Shown here piece by piece: positions 1 to 12,552 of a DNA stretch of 64,000 nucleotides (positions are counted from its first letter, which is position 1; each line of letters starts with the position of its first letter). The stretch is taken from the NCBI GenBank assembly GCA_020465985.1, contig JAANYP010004792.1:46672-110671 (forward strand). Direction: 5' to 3'. The translations under genes and the position numbers were made by a program. The stretch is from Centrapalus pauciflorus (Eukaryota > Streptophyta > Magnoliopsida > Asterales > Asteraceae). The notes beneath the pieces are model-generated. The model was not told the origin of the DNA. It ran no database searches and was given only the letters and a program-made list of their open reading frames with translations.

Positions 1-273
1 TCGTCTCATCTAGCTTCTCATTCTTAAGTTCTTTGAAAATGGCAAATTATTGTTTCAGCATCTCTGTTCTTCCCTTGCGTACCCTGGGATATCTCTCACA
101 CCTCTTCTCTAGAGCATCCCAAAGCTTTTTAGAAGTCCTATGATTCCTCAATGTGTGTAGGATTTCCTGAGGTAACGCCATTCTGATAATTGAAAAACCT
201 CGGTTCTCGGCCTCATAAATTTACTTGTCGTCATCTTTCATGTTTTGATACGTCAAGACTCTTTGTCGGCCTT
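1..273 (-). pseudogene. copia gag, 3' fragment (element D)
   Basis: Read on the minus strand from 273 down to 1, this continues the gag that starts at 1554 and is split by the solo LTR at 274-1389. The reading includes MALPQEILHTL and SKKLWDALEKR, typical of the UBN2-type gag of Ty1/copia elements, which forms the virus-like particle. An in-frame TAA at 221-223 and another stop further on (after the EMLKQ reading) show decay. The rest of the element lies outside the window to the left. This is a dead fragment. Confidence 0.8.
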
Positions 274-1389
274 TGACGAGCCGTCATTGTGACCCGCCGA
301 TTTAAACCTTAAATCTCCTAATTAGATAGAGAAGCGAATCCACAGGGAGTGTGGTCGTAATTAGGATTAGGTTTTTAGCCTTATATTAATAGGTTTATTG
401 AAAGAATTTAAATTGTGAAATCGTGGATTTGAATGAGTTGTTTAGTTTAATGAATTGCTATTGCTTGTAACTAAAATTAAGAACAAAGTAACTAACGAAG
501 AAGATAACAATCAAGATACGAATAACCATTCACGGAATCACCACGGCATAAGCATTACTCACTATAATTGCATACAATGATCACATAGACATAATCAATT
601 GCATGACCAAATTAATCAAATGTGTTTTAATCAATAACTCTTGGCATAGCGTATGCAACATTAATACTCGTACTAATGCCTAAGCTAATGGACTCGGCAC
701 GAATAGTAACACCACTATAAACTATCTTGGTTTTACCAATCGCAACACATAATCATAATCATAGCCAAATGTTTATCATTTGCATACACATAATAGATCT
801 AGCTTAATACGAATACATCAAAACATAAGATAGTAAAGTAAAGTAAACTTAGTCGTAGATCCTCCGTAAATGGCTAATGAGATTAGGCATTCATCGTATG
901 CTTGTTACACTCACGGTTCTAAGCCATAGGATAGCTTGCGAACCACCGTCTTCGCTCCCGTATCGTAGATCCACTCCGGCAGAGCTTCGACACACTTGCA
1001 CACACGTCGAGACTCTCCTCCAAAGTTGCCCCTCTTCCACTATTTATAGAGATTCGAGATTAGGGTTTCCAGGGCTGAAAAACGCAGATTGGCGCCGCAC
1101 CAGTACAGACCTGCGCACCCCCCCCCCCCCCCCCGCGCCTGGATGCGGCTAGGGTTTAGCTGGCATGTGCTGGAACGTATCTGGACAGGTTGGGCGCTGT
1201 GTGGAGTGCAGGGCAGCGCAGGCCTGCACCCCCGTCAGTCTGATTTGCTCTGAATTCTCTCGGATTGCTTCTTTTTATCATCTTGGCCCTGAAATACAAA
1301 CTTGGAGTAATAATATGGATTTTACGAAGTATCGGTGCATAAAATGATCATAATATGACTCAGAAACCATATAAATTATAGACTTATCA
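274..1389 (-). mobile_element. Solo LTR, Athila/Tat-like (Ty3/gypsy)
   Basis: On the minus strand the unit starts TGATAAGTC and ends GGCTCGTCA, the TG..CA form of an LTR. It is flanked by a perfect 5-bp duplication GCCTT at 269-273 and 1390-1394. No internal region is present, so it is a solo LTR left by LTR-LTR recombination. It aligns along its length with the LTR at 39842-40963, which is followed by a tRNA-Asp-type PBS. It contains a TATAAATAG-like box (around 1040-1048, minus) and a GC-rich stretch with a C run near 1120-1134. It inserted into the copia gag. Confidence 0.9.
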
Positions 1390-1554
1390 GCCTTCAAGCT
1401 CTTGCGTAGGGGGAACATATCCCTCATCAATGCATATCCACATACGCATGTCATTGAATCTCGCAAAGTCAGCAAACCTAATCTTCCACCAGTAGTAATC
1501 TTCAAGTTTCATCAGCTTAGGTGGAGAATTTGCTTTTCCAACCTCATGGTCCAT
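1390..1554 (-). pseudogene. copia gag, 5' fragment (element D)
   Basis: Minus-strand reading from an ATG at 1554. The first residues include SPPKLMKLEDYYWWKIRF and WICIDEGYVPP, the usual N-terminal gag signature of many plant copia elements. The frame runs into the solo LTR at 1389 and resumes at 273 once one copy of the GCCTT duplication is removed. Gag would have formed particles and packaged the RNA; this copy cannot. Confidence 0.8.
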
Positions 1555-2193
1555 TTCCAGGAATTTTTACAAACTCGACATTCTTTCAAAACTTTTGTTT
1601 TCGGACTTAAACAATTTAATTTAAAAATTAACTTAAAATAAATTCTTCGAACTTATGCAACTTCGAAATAATTTAAATTTAAATTCGTTTTGTAAATTAA
1701 ATTTGAATTGTTTTAAGTTCGAACTCAACAAGTTCGAATGAGTGTAAGTTCGAGAAACCCTAGAAACTCTGACAAGTTCGAACCTCAGTTAAGTTCGAGA
1801 AACCCTAATTTTCTGACAACTTCGAATCTGACAATCTTTTAATTATCTGACAAGTTCAAAATCCAGTTAAATTCAAATGAATCCCTAAAACAAATTCGAG
1901 AGGAGCGTATTCTGACAAGTTCGAAGAACCCTAATACACCCTTAAGTTCGAGCACCACAAGTTTGAGAAATGGCGAAAAATTCAGTTTTTTCAAGATTTC
2001 ATATTAATCCAATGTTTTTAATATTAAAAACATTGATTTCGACTGAAAAAGTGAAGTAATGTGAATTTTTCCCCGTTACCTTGCTTGTAGAACTCTAAAA
2101 ACTTAGAAAACACGTGAAAAATCTGGTAAGAACGTCTAGAAACCAAGAATGTTCATATGAACATGAAGAAAACTCATTATTGCTCTGATACCA
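1555..2193 (-). other. Untranslated leader and PBS of copia element D
   Basis: No coding potential. On the minus strand the primer-binding site TGGTATCAGAGCA lies at 2181-2193, complementary to the 3' end of plant initiator-Met tRNA. Between it and the gag ATG the sequence repeats TTCGAACTT / CTCGAACTT motifs (about 1640-1980), a simple array resembling that in the Sire leaders but with a different core. Confidence 0.75.
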
Positions 2194-2195
2194 CT

Positions 2196-2699
2196 TGTAA
2201 GGTCACAACTAGCACAGATCTAATCTTGACGCGACGCCTTCCAAAGAGTGTAGAATCCTCGTTAGCGGTTTAACGGATCGATCACACACGAAACCCGAAG
2301 AAGAACACTATGATAGCCGATATGACGAACGACCCGACACGTGTATTTCTCCGAAAGACTCTCTGAAATCACCCAAGTTCGTACGCGCACAAATACAAGC
2401 TCTGATTGTTAATTTCTGAAAAAATCTTTTAATAAAACTGATTTAATACACAATTATATTAGTTAACTTCGAACTTAACTGATCAAGTTCGTTTAGGCCC
2501 AAGCCCACGAACTTGTCCAATGACCTTCGGACTTAGTTCCACTAAGTTTGAATCCCAGCCTTTGAACTTATTCTAGAACTTGTCTTTGAACTTGTCTTTG
2601 AACTTATCATGCAAATGTAAACATCATACACAATCATGATCAAACATATATAACTTGTATTTTCAAAGCCTGATCTATTACAAAAGACTATCTATTACA
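2196..2699 (-). mobile_element. 5' LTR of copia element D
   Basis: The inner end is fixed by the PBS at 2181-2193. On the minus strand the LTR would run from TGTAATAG (2699) to CCTTACA (2196), giving the 5-bp terminal inverted repeat TGTAA/TTACA. The outer edge is inferred from that repeat, because the matching 3' LTR and target duplication lie outside the window. It carries several direct repeats of a CAAGTTC(A/G) type. Confidence 0.6.
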
Positions 2700-3190
2700 T
2701 ACCTAGACTGCTATCGTCACACAGGGTGTACCAACATTGATTGAGTTTAATATTCTCTTTGTTCTTGCATGATACAGCTGTATTATCATTGACAGATCGT
2801 TGAGAGTGTTTATTATATGTTTAGGACCACTACAACAATTGGTATCAGAGCCTTTGTAGTGAATTTCAACTGATTTAGATCGGAGCTGCGGATTGTTTGC
2901 TGCTGTCGCTGTTCTTCGAAAAATACCCATGGTTTTTGCTCAATATCCTTTTTAATCTTCTGTTTTTACTTGTTTATGCCTTCATTGTGATCGATATCTA
3001 TTCTTTTATTAATTTTGAGCATCCTAGTCAATTTATACATGTTTTAGGGGTTTATTTTGCTTAAAATCGATCTGCACATTCATCAGCGCTGTTCTTCGAC
3101 TTTTTCAGCCTGTTTTGCATAAAAATCCATCGTTTTAGGTGTTTTTAGGTGAATTTTGTTTACGAAACTTGTTTCTAAAATATTCCGAGC
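2700..3190 (+). mobile_element. Remnant of an older copia element: LTR end, PBS, leader (element E)
   Basis: 2700-2837 ends ...CTACAACA and is followed two bases later by TGGTATCAGAGCC (2840-2852), a plus-strand initiator-Met-type PBS. This is the last ~140 bp of a plus-strand 5' LTR, cut on its left side by insertion of element D, plus a short leader. No gag can be read downstream. Confidence 0.55.
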
Positions 3191-4990
3191 ACTTAGGTAC
3201 CATATCATAAGGCTAACATATCTATGACTCCATGGGACCAACAAACTCCCACTTTCGCTGAGCATGATGCTAGCATATGATACACGCGATTGTTAGCGTC
3301 TAGTAACACGCCACCACCACTAGCCCTAAATGAATATACTACTTCATTCAGTACCTGTCGTTGATTCCGATCAATATCAGTTTGACTCATTTTTAAATTA
3401 TCCATTCGTTAGCTTGATGTTGAATCAGAGGCGTGGACCTCTTTCAACCTTACCAAGGTTCAACAATTATGTTCATTTGATCTAGATGTAAACTGAAGCA
3501 AACCATCAATACGTTTGAGCATGACCATGCATTCCTTATCAGTTTAGATCATCAAGGGATCTAGAGAAATCTCTCCCACTAAGTGAGAGGAAGAAATTCC
3601 ATCCAACTACATACATCTTGATTGTGGTTCATGTGGTGCCCAACTTCAATCTTTATAATGACCCATTTTAAAGATGATGTTTGATCTTGTTAAGCCATTC
3701 GATTCCCATATTAGGAACAAATATGTATCTCTAGTCTAAGGATACAAAAACAAGTTAACTTCAAGCTTACTTTTGATTACAATCCATGAAGTCATGTCGG
3801 AGGTAACTCTATCCAATGTCAGTTTCTACATTGACACATGTGAGCATAGCACATCGTATGCCTCTATTCATCTATTTGAATATCAACCAAACAAGTCACG
3901 TCAATTAAATTCACTGTCATTCCCATAATAGTGATCAATTGTGAATCTTTTGAATATTCATAATATTCAGGGATTTAAACATGCTAAGATAAAACATAAT
4001 ATAAACTAATGAGACTTGATCAGTAAGTGTATATTCATCCCTGTGAATATCATCATGTTCATATTTTTTATAATGTTTATTATCCCCTAATACTATAGCT
4101 GCAAAATATATTTGATCATAGCAAGACATTCATTTAATGAATATCAATATCAAATAGTTATGAATTATATTCATAATCACATGCAAGCACGCTAATCCTA
4201 ACGAGTATTTTATATGCAGTATATCATCATTCGTCATATTTTGAAATGAACTCAAAATATCGAGTTTCATACGATCTCATATTAATGTATGACCAAAATT
4301 CTAATTAGGTTACGTGTTTGTGATCATAACACATATTGATTTTAATATAATGAACATTTCATTTATCAAACTTCATATTTTATTTATTGAACTTAAACAC
4401 ATTTATGTGTAATGCCTTTACTCTTGTGTGTTTATCCGGTAGTCCAATATATCAAAACTTCTCCTTATTCTTCTTCAAGAATATTATGTGTTTTGAATAC
4501 AAACTCTGTAACGTTTACTGGATTTGACTGTTATTTTGCAAAAGTTTAGTGTACATTATGACATAATACATTTCTGAATGGATTTGCTTACTTTCTAGAA
4601 CGTTGAGCCGTACTCAAGTAATGTAACTTGACGTTACCAAGAAATCATTCATGGTTCCTTGTATCATGATCAGTTATCAAGATTTTGTTAACTTAAATTC
4701 CTTTACATCTTTGTCTATGAATGTTATAAGTTCTTTATTGAAAAACAGTTCCTAGGCAAGACATAATCTTTTTATGATAGAATTTTATTTTCAGTAACAA
4801 GTATGTCTCATTTATACCCATATGGAGTTGCTATTGCGCTCCCAGTAGCTTTATTGCAATACATTAATTATTCATTATGAATGAAACAATATTCTTGTTT
4901 ATTCATGTCTGGATGAAGATATTTGAATTAAGATGAATGTTTCAATACTTTGAAGCTAACACATGTAGTTAGAATTATCTGTATCTATAA
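3191..4990. other. Non-coding, degenerate AT-rich sequence
   Basis: No reading frame here has recognisable motifs. The stretch around 3540-3620, with a TCCCACTAAGTGAGAGG core, looks like the non-coding 3' end of another copia-type element on the minus strand, but no LTR or PPT could be fixed. The remainder is AT-rich and without visible repeats. Confidence 0.4.
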
Positions 4991-4992
4991 TA

Positions 4993-6130
4993 CCATGCAA
5001 TGGCCACTATATTTTTATGTATGTGTGGCTGATTGCAACCATTAGGTCACACACGAGTGTCTTCTTGTGGGCTTTGGTCACATAAAATTATGTCGTATGT
5101 GGCCGTAGGTGTTAAAAAGTGTGACCATATGTTCTTTTAAGTGAGGTAAACTTGTACATTGTGTGACTATTTTCCATGCAATGGCCACTTTATTTTTATG
5201 TATGTGTGGCTGATTGCAACCATTTGGTCATACAACGAGTGTCTTCTAGTGGGCTTTGGTCACATAAAAATATGCCAAATGTGGCCATAGGTGTTAAAAA
5301 CTGTGACCATATGGTCTTTTTAGTAAGGTAAACTTGTATTTTTTATGACTATTGTCCATGCAATGACCACTTTATTTTTATGCATGTGTGGCTGTTTGCA
5401 ACCATTTGGTGACACAACGAGTGTCTTCTTGTGGGCTTTGGTCACATAAAATTATGCCAAATGTGGCCGTATGTGTTAAAAAGTGTGACCATTTGGTTGT
5501 AAGTGAGGTAAACTTGTATTTTGTGTGACTATTGTCCATGCAATGGCCACTTTATTTTTATGTTTGTGTGGCTGATTGCAATCATTTGATCACACAACGA
5601 GTGTCTTCTTGTGGGCTTTGGTCACATAAAATTATGCCAAATGTGGCTGTAGGTGTTAAAAAGTGTGACCATATGGTCTTTTAAGTGAGGTAAACTTGTA
5701 TTTTGTGTGACTATTGTCCATGCAATGACCACTTTATTTTAATGTATGTGTGGCTGATTTGAACCATTTGGTCACACAACGAGTGTCTTCTTGTGGGCTT
5801 TGGTCACATAAAATTGTGCCAAATGTTGCCGTAGGTGTTAAAAAGTGTGACCATATGTTCTTTTAAATGAGGTAAACTTGTATTTTGTGTGACTATTGTC
5901 CATGCAATGACCACTTTATTTTTATGTATGTGTGGCTGATTGCAACCATTTGGTCACACAACGAGTGTCTTCTTGTGGGCTTTGTTCACATAAAATTATG
6001 CGATATGTGGCCGTAGGTGTTAAAAAGTATGACCATTAATTGATCACCCAATGACCACTTAAATTTTATGCACTATTTAGTCACACAAATATTTAATCAT
6101 ACAGTGGCCACAACGTGCGACCATATGATA
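4993..6130. repeat. Tandem array of ~181-bp units (about six copies)
   Basis: Units begin with CCATGCAATG at 4993, 5174, 5356, 5536, 5718 and 5900 (spacings 181, 182, 180, 182, 182), followed by a decayed seventh copy to about 6130. Each unit repeats GGTCACA, TGTGACCA and GTGGCC(A/G)TA words in both orientations. The array lies directly beside CACTA-like coding remnants, so it may be the subterminal repeat region of a CACTA transposon; a satellite-like expansion is the alternative. Confidence 0.75.
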
Positions 6131-6254
6131 TATTTATTTATATAACATCACAAATAAAAATTAGAATATGTACATGTACAGTAATTGCATGAACTAATTA
6201 AACAGCACTGTAACGTAATGCCTTTTGACTCTTCAATTTGGTCTTCGCTTGCTT

Positions 6255-6432
6255 TTATAATTGCAATTGATGACTAGTCACACAAATCGGTGTTTGTTTG
6301 TTGCGCTTTCGTTTTACTTCTGGTGCAGCTCCAGCTGCTGCCTTTTGTCCAACATTTGGTGGTGTTACCTGTAATAAGAAAGAAGGCGTATATCTATGAA
6401 ACACTAAATTAAAATGAAGAACTATATATATG

Positions 6433-6490
<58 letters not shown>

Positions 6491-6508
6491 TATATATAGA
6501 TATATATC

Positions 6509-6550
<42 letters not shown>

Positions 6551-7538
6551 AAGGCGGATAAAATACCTCGTGACCCTCATCAATAATCACTTTGTCCTTG
6601 GGCCATGCATAAAAACCACCTACTACGTCTTTAGCTGTTTTGAAACCATTGTTTCCTTCGTCCGGAATATAAGCTACATCGATTATCGATTGGTCAACGG
6701 ACACTTTCTAGCAATCATCTGGGAGTGGTGTGTTATGAAGCATCACTTTTTCATCTGTCAAGTAGACAGTATCCTTAGTAATGATGCTTGTCCTCTTTAT
6801 GTTCCACAGTTTACAGCTGAACATCTAAAGAAAATGATAACGATTGTTATGTATTTATTTTAAATTTGTATGTATGCATGCATCAGAATTTGATTTAACT
6901 GAAGATCAAAGTACGTATGAATATTTAGGATGAATACATATATTGTTGGGAAAATATCATTTAGTATTAATGTCAAGCTGCTAGATGAGTTTTTCATGCT
7001 GTTAGCATACTTCTAGGGTGGTTAGAATTCTGTAGCTGTTAGTTCAAGAAACTCAAGCTGCTAGTTCAAGAAACTCAAGCTGCTAGAGTCAAATGATCAA
7101 GTTGCTTATTGATACTAACAGAAGGTGCTACATTCAAGGAAGACATAAAGATCAGATGATTTGAAGATATATCTTGAAGATAAATTGTAGTTTTACAAGG
7201 AATCAAATAGAATAGAAAAAATAGAGTAGACAGAAGTTCTCAATGTACACACGTAATATTTTGATATTCTGTTTTAAGTTTTCCTAAGCCTCTAAGGTTA
7301 TAAATGCCTAAGAATAGTCTGTGTTCTTCGTCTAATCAAAAGGATTAGAGGTTCATGTGAAAGCTGTGATCATTCTGATTTTCAATATAAAGTTTTGAGT
7401 ATTAAAGTTATATACCTGCGGTTGTTTTGGCACCGTTTGAGAGTGCTGCCTCTTCTGCCTCGGTTTAGTATTCTTCGTGACTTGTGAATCAGGCAGCGTG
7501 CTGTTTGACTCGCCAACAGATTTACCAGGCGATTCCAA
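6255..7538 (-). pseudogene. CACTA (En/Spm)-type accessory protein, exon remnants
   Basis: Three minus-strand exon-like pieces. About 7538-7410 is basic and Gln/Pro-rich and ends in a possible donor (CAG|GTATAT). About 6860-6568 reads YLTDEKVMLHNTPLPDDC, a stop (TAG), then MSVDQSIIDVAYIPDEG and ending AWPKDKVIIDEGHEV before a donor AG|GTATTT. About 6370-6255 follows an acceptor (TTACAG) and is Ala/Lys-rich, with a KRKRNK cluster. The 'x-VxVD...G...A.G....WP' pattern recalls the C-terminal domain (DUF8039-like) of plant En/Spm proteins. The TAG and the microsatellite in the intron suggest decay. Family assignment is from memory. Confidence 0.5.
6423..6551. repeat. (TA)n and (TG)n microsatellite
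   Basis: About 105 bp of mostly TA repeat followed by about 20 bp of TG repeat, inside the putative intron of the CACTA-like gene remnant. Confidence 0.95.
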
Positions 7539-7581
7539 TATATAAAACTCGGTAAATTAATAAGTCATGTATATATGTAAA

Positions 7582-9435
7582 TGTAACATCCTCGAATTCA
7601 ATTACTGTAATTTGGATCTATTTAGGCGGATAATTTATAATTAAGTTGAATTATGAGCAATTATTATGTATTTGGGATATTTAGAAAGTTTGTTGTTATT
7701 TTAAGAAAATTTGAACTCTGAATTATTATTATGGAGTATTAAGATTATAAAAGTTGATAACGATAAAACTAAGAATAAATCAGTATTTTATGGAACCGAT
7801 TAAGTTGAGGGGTGAAATGTGCAAAATGGGAAAGATGGGAATAAAAAGGCCAAATGCCTTTCATTTTCACATTTACTCTCTCTCTCTCTACACACTCTCT
7901 CTCTCTCTCTAGAAACTCTCTCTACTTCTCTCTACAATATCTATCAAACCGACCGGCCGATTTTCGAGATTTATACGTTGTTGGAAAGACCTCGAGGGGT
8001 ACTACAACAATCTACGGTTGGATTCTTGATTTCGTACGAATTGAGGTAAGAATCGACCCAATTAAGTTTATATATTTCGGTTTTGAAAACATGAATTTCG
8101 AGTTTATCATTTCTTGCATGAATAAAGCTAGTTTTGCTTGAGTTTTAACTAGAATATGATAGTGTATGTGTAATAGAATCAAACCTAGGTATAATACTTG
8201 ACATATTCATGATTTTAGGCTTTGAAATGAAGGATTTAAGTTGTAGATATGAACAAACTCGAGAATGTCAAGAACACAGTCGAAATGCAAGAACAAACTC
8301 GATTTTTGAGCTAAATTCGAGTATATATTCGAATCTAACACCAAGGAATTCGAATTTAAGTCCCTAAATTCGAATTTAGGTCCCTAAATTCGAATGACAT
8401 TCGAATTTAACCATGGGGGGTTCGAGTTTAGCCTTAAAATCGAAGGGAAATTCGAATTTAGCTTCTAAAATTCGAATTTGATGCCTAAAAATTGAAACCC
8501 ACTCTCTAAACTCGAATATTATGAATGAAACCCATAGACAACACATAAAATAACAAAAGATATTCCAAGGATAAGGTTTGAACTTGAGTTAGGTTCAAAC
8601 TTAGTTGTGGTTCGAATTTGGATATGGATCCGAAATGCGGAAAAATATTGCAAAACTTGTAAAAACTTGGTTTTATGGATTTAAACAATTATTGACATGA
8701 GGTATTACTGCAACTGACTTACAGGTCCCTTGTGGTGTTGTTTAACACACAGTGGGGTACTTTGTGGTTCCGGTTGAAATCCCGAGGAGAAATGAAATTT
8801 ACTTGAAGTTTATAACGCACCCACTGTGAGTACCTTTGATTTTAGCATGTCTGCATTTGCTTTATGTTTTCTATGCCTACTGAGGCATGTTGTTTCATTT
8901 TCGTTTGGCACTCTACTAACTTGCGTATATATATTGATGCACATTCATACTTGTTGCATGTCCTTTCTTTTGTTGTGCATTCTGTTGATGGACCTGCGTG
9001 GTCGCATCAGTACTCTGATGTTACTGTGCTATATGAGCCAAGAGTTTGACACTTCTATGGTCAGGATAGACAGTATGACATCTCCGATGGTATGTTTGCC
9101 TCAGTTTGGTGGGTTTCATAATGCCGAGTGACAGCTCGAAGAGGCTGCGGGCTCGGGGTTGCGTACTTTGAGTACGTGTGGAGTATACGGTATGTGTTAC
9201 CGCGGTTACTCTGGTGGCATCATAAAGATTTGTAGAATGTGTAAAATCATAAGGTATTCACTAAGCATTCGCTTACCCTTTAGTTGTTGAATTTTTACAG
9301 GAAAAGGAAAGTCTGTCGCGGGACCATCTAGCTAGGACGTTTATTGAAGTATTGAACATCTCTACTGTTTACCTCGGTATTTGAATTAAGGAATCATTGT
9401 TGTAGTAAAAATTGGGATAATATAATGTTAGGCAC
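7582..9435 (+). mobile_element. Truncated LTR of a Ty3/gypsy-type element
   Basis: Starts TGTAACATCCTCGAATT, an opening shared by many plant gypsy LTRs. It contains a CT-rich tract (7866-7935) and ends with a segment around 9300-9430 (GGAAAAGGAAAGTC...) that resembles the distal part of such LTRs. It stops where the 3' end of a copia element begins. Open frames inside it, such as 8826-9131, have no known domain and are taken as chance. TTCGAATTTA-rich repeats lie at 8330-8480. Confidence 0.6.
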
Positions 9436-10546
9436 AAAAAGGCCTCAGTCAAACCTGTTCTACATCTGAGGGGGAGATTGATAATCAAACATGTTGATGC
9501 ATTTGAAGGTTGAATTTAAGGCCTGTTATATACCTTATTGAAGCCTGAAAATGATTTGCAATATTAGTCATAAGCTGTTCTATGTGTTGCATGTGTTGCA
9601 ACTAAGACAGTTTGTCCAAGCTGCTCTGTCTGCTGAACAGGCTGGACATAAACTGTCTACGCTGCTCTACACTGGTGAGAAGCTTGGGCACTTTTAAAGT
9701 GTTCTGTTCTTTGTGAACAGAACCTGTTCTTTGGGAACAGGCTAAACACTTTATGGAATATGTTTTCAAGTCATCATGTATTGTTTTTGACTACAAGATC
9801 AGTTTACAAAGTCGAAGACAAAGTGGAAAACAGAACTGCTCAGCCTGCCCAAGCTGTTTTGTAACATGAAGACAAAAGGTTATTTGAAAAAGGGTGACAG
9901 ACCTTTTTATTATATCAAAATAGGCCTTTACAAGGAAGAAAGACACAAAGTTGACATTCCTAAATTAGTTAAAGGCAATGCAACAGTAGACAAAGTAAAA
10001 AGACAAAAGTTCTGCACATATGAAGACAAGTCTGCTTTTCAGAAAAGTGTAGAAAAGGTTATGTTGTCTTTTCAACAAGACTTCTCCTTTTCATTCCGTC
10101 CAATGAAGATGTTTCTCTTAGATCCTCTGACTGAGTATAAAAGGAAGCTTCTAAGGACAGAAAGAATAGAAGAAAGCTAAGTGCTGAAACCAAGAGTGAA
10201 CGTGCAAGTGTGATTTTCATGCATGCAAGCCTTCTGTGTAAACCAGTATCTGTGTGTCTAAGCTGTTTTACATAAGCTGTTCCCTTAAGTCTTGTAAACA
10301 CAGTGAGTGCTTCTTAGTGAGTGTATTCATTGTATTCTAGTTTGAGTTTGTCTTAGACTAGTAAACATACTGTTGTATCTGTCATCTCAGCTTGAACTAT
10401 TCCGCATTCAAGCTTGTTTGTAATTAACAAATTGTTGATAATACATACAAACATTGAGAAAATAATGTGTAGTTTTTTAAATAGCTGTATTCACCCCCCC
10501 TCTACAGCTTAAGGCTATATACTTTGGGAACCTCTCGGGACCTACA
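9436..10546 (+). mobile_element. 3' end of a copia element: PPT plus LTR
   Basis: A polypurine tract GAGGGGGAGA at 9468-9477 is followed by an LTR from TGATAATCAAACA (9479) to GGGACCTACA (10546). A TATAAAAG box lies at 10137-10144. The LTR's last part (a C-run near 10495-10500, then CTTTGGGAACCTCTCGGGAC) is a familiar copia LTR ending. Only about 40 bp of internal sequence remains on the left, so this is a 3'-terminal fragment or the product of unequal recombination. Confidence 0.65.
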
Positions 10547-10550
10547 GGAT

Positions 10551-10794
<244 letters not shown>

Positions 10795-10908
10795 ATTGAG
10801 ATTGATGGGGTACCATGTTAGACTGGAGAACCAAAGTCCACCCATGTTAGATTATAAGTAAAAAAAGGGTAATATAGTCAATTAGGTTTATCTTAATTAA
10901 GTGATGAC

Positions 10909-11943
10909 TGTTATACCAATTATAAAACATAAGAAATGTATTACGAATTACAATTCAGAAATGAGATTACAATACACGGAAAAATAATCAGAATACAGAA
11001 ATTAAAATTACAAGTAAAAGAAATAATAATACGGAAAAGTAAATTACAATACGGGAAAATAAAGGCTGAGTCTCGTGTTTGACACGATTCCCTTAAAACA
11101 TATTCGAAGTCTGTTTCCCAGGGTACAACAACCAAACCAGCATGTACTGCCGGAGGTAACCAACTTGCCTGAAAAATCACGTGAATTGAAGGTGTTCTTC
11201 GTTCTTGGAAGCAGCAACGTCTTGCCGTTGAAGTGCAAAAAGTTTCAAGAATACAAAGTGTTTTCCAAGTATTTCTAGTGTTTCAAGTATATTTTGGTGT
11301 TTGCATCTCCATCCCTTTTATAGGAGATGAGTAGTAACAACAAATTAATTATATTCAATTGTAATAACAAAAAAAAAACCTTATTAATAATTAAATATAA
11401 TAATTGTATTATTAAACCATGAGTTGTAACAACAAATTAATTATATTTAATAATTAAATATAATAATTCTATCATTAAACCAATTCTGTAGCGGCTCTAG
11501 AATTGTCTAGATTCGTTCAAGACACGAACGTGGCTCACGCAAAAAAAATTTCTTATACAAAGTACGAGGCAGATGCGAGTGCTCACAAGTTTAGTAATTT
11601 GCTACAGTTTGGACCCAAGATTTGTCTTGGAGTAACTTGTCATCCTTGTCAAGGCTCCTCCTTATAAACCACTCATGGTTTGGTCCTTCTTCCTATGTGG
11701 GACAAGTTTTCACACTTTTAACTTGCATTTTCCCACATCAAACACCAATCTTTGAGCATCGATATCTCATTCATCTTAGCTCCGTTTTGGACGTTCTTTA
11801 TATCGTTGTAATCCTCTCTTCAAGGAGAATACATACCCATAAAATATTAATTGTATATCTTACAATTATATATAATTATATTTGGTCCAAAAACATGGAA
11901 AATACACTTTTTCCTTTGAAAAATTTACACTTTTTTTCCAACA
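10909..11943 (-). mobile_element. 3' LTR of copia element B
   Basis: Minus-strand LTR starting TGTTGGAAAAAAAG at 11943 and ending GGTATAACA at 10909. It is preceded on the element strand by a PPT (GTGGGGGAT, 11944-11952). The duplication ATGAC at 10904-10908 matches 17715-17719. Length 1035 bp; the partner LTR is 1064 bp, the difference being mainly an AT-rich segment missing here. Confidence 0.9.
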
Positions 11944-12552
11944 ATCCCCCACATGAATGAGAGATCGATCGAAAACACATTCCAATCATCCCCCACATGT
12001 ATGAGATTGATCGAAGACACATAAAATTCCAATGAATTTTCAATGGTTGAAATCTTGCATAGGATAGGTAGGTGTAAACCTTTGAACATTACCTTATGAA
12101 ATGCACTTAGCCTTCTAGCCGTCGGTAGAACTCGGTGTCTTTGAACTGAGCTGCCGCTTGTGAAGACGACAATACACTTCACACAAGAATCTCCCTAACA
12201 AGGTTAACTCCTCATAGTCGTGTCCGTTATGATCATGGAACACTAGCCTGGTTCTGCAAGAGCTACTAAGAATTGTGCCCCTACAATTCCACTCGAAGCG
12301 ACCTCACTTCTCTCTCACATAGGTGATTTCTCCCGAATCATTAAAAGCATAAATGATTTCGACCGAATCATTATAAAATGCTTAACCTCATTGTCACTAA
12401 AATGATATTCTTCAAGAAATCATATAGGAATGGACTAGGATTTTTCACAACCCCCCACAGTGATCACACTTTATTCATACAAATAGGTTGTCCTTTTGAA
12501 CCAAGATCTTGGGATCTCCAGTCAACAAGGTAAGGTTTTCCTTCATATGAAT
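11944..12552 (-). other. 3' untranslated region and PPT of copia B
   Basis: No coding sequence. On the minus strand it runs from the end of RNase H to the PPT. Two further CCCCCAC tracts (around 11989 and 12453 on the plus strand) look like extra polypurine tracts in element sense. Confidence 0.6.

Noticed and set aside
877..1152. 91-codon plus-strand open frame ending in a poly-Pro run
   Set aside because: Antisense to the solo LTR and driven by a C-run; not a gene.
8826..9131. 101-codon plus-strand open frame with hydrophobic stretches
   Set aside because: Lies wholly inside the gypsy-type LTR fragment, has no recognisable domain, and overlaps another frame; chance ORF.
9866..10180. 104-codon plus-strand open frame, Lys-rich
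   Set aside because: Inside the copia LTR upstream of its TATA box; no domain or start context to support a gene.
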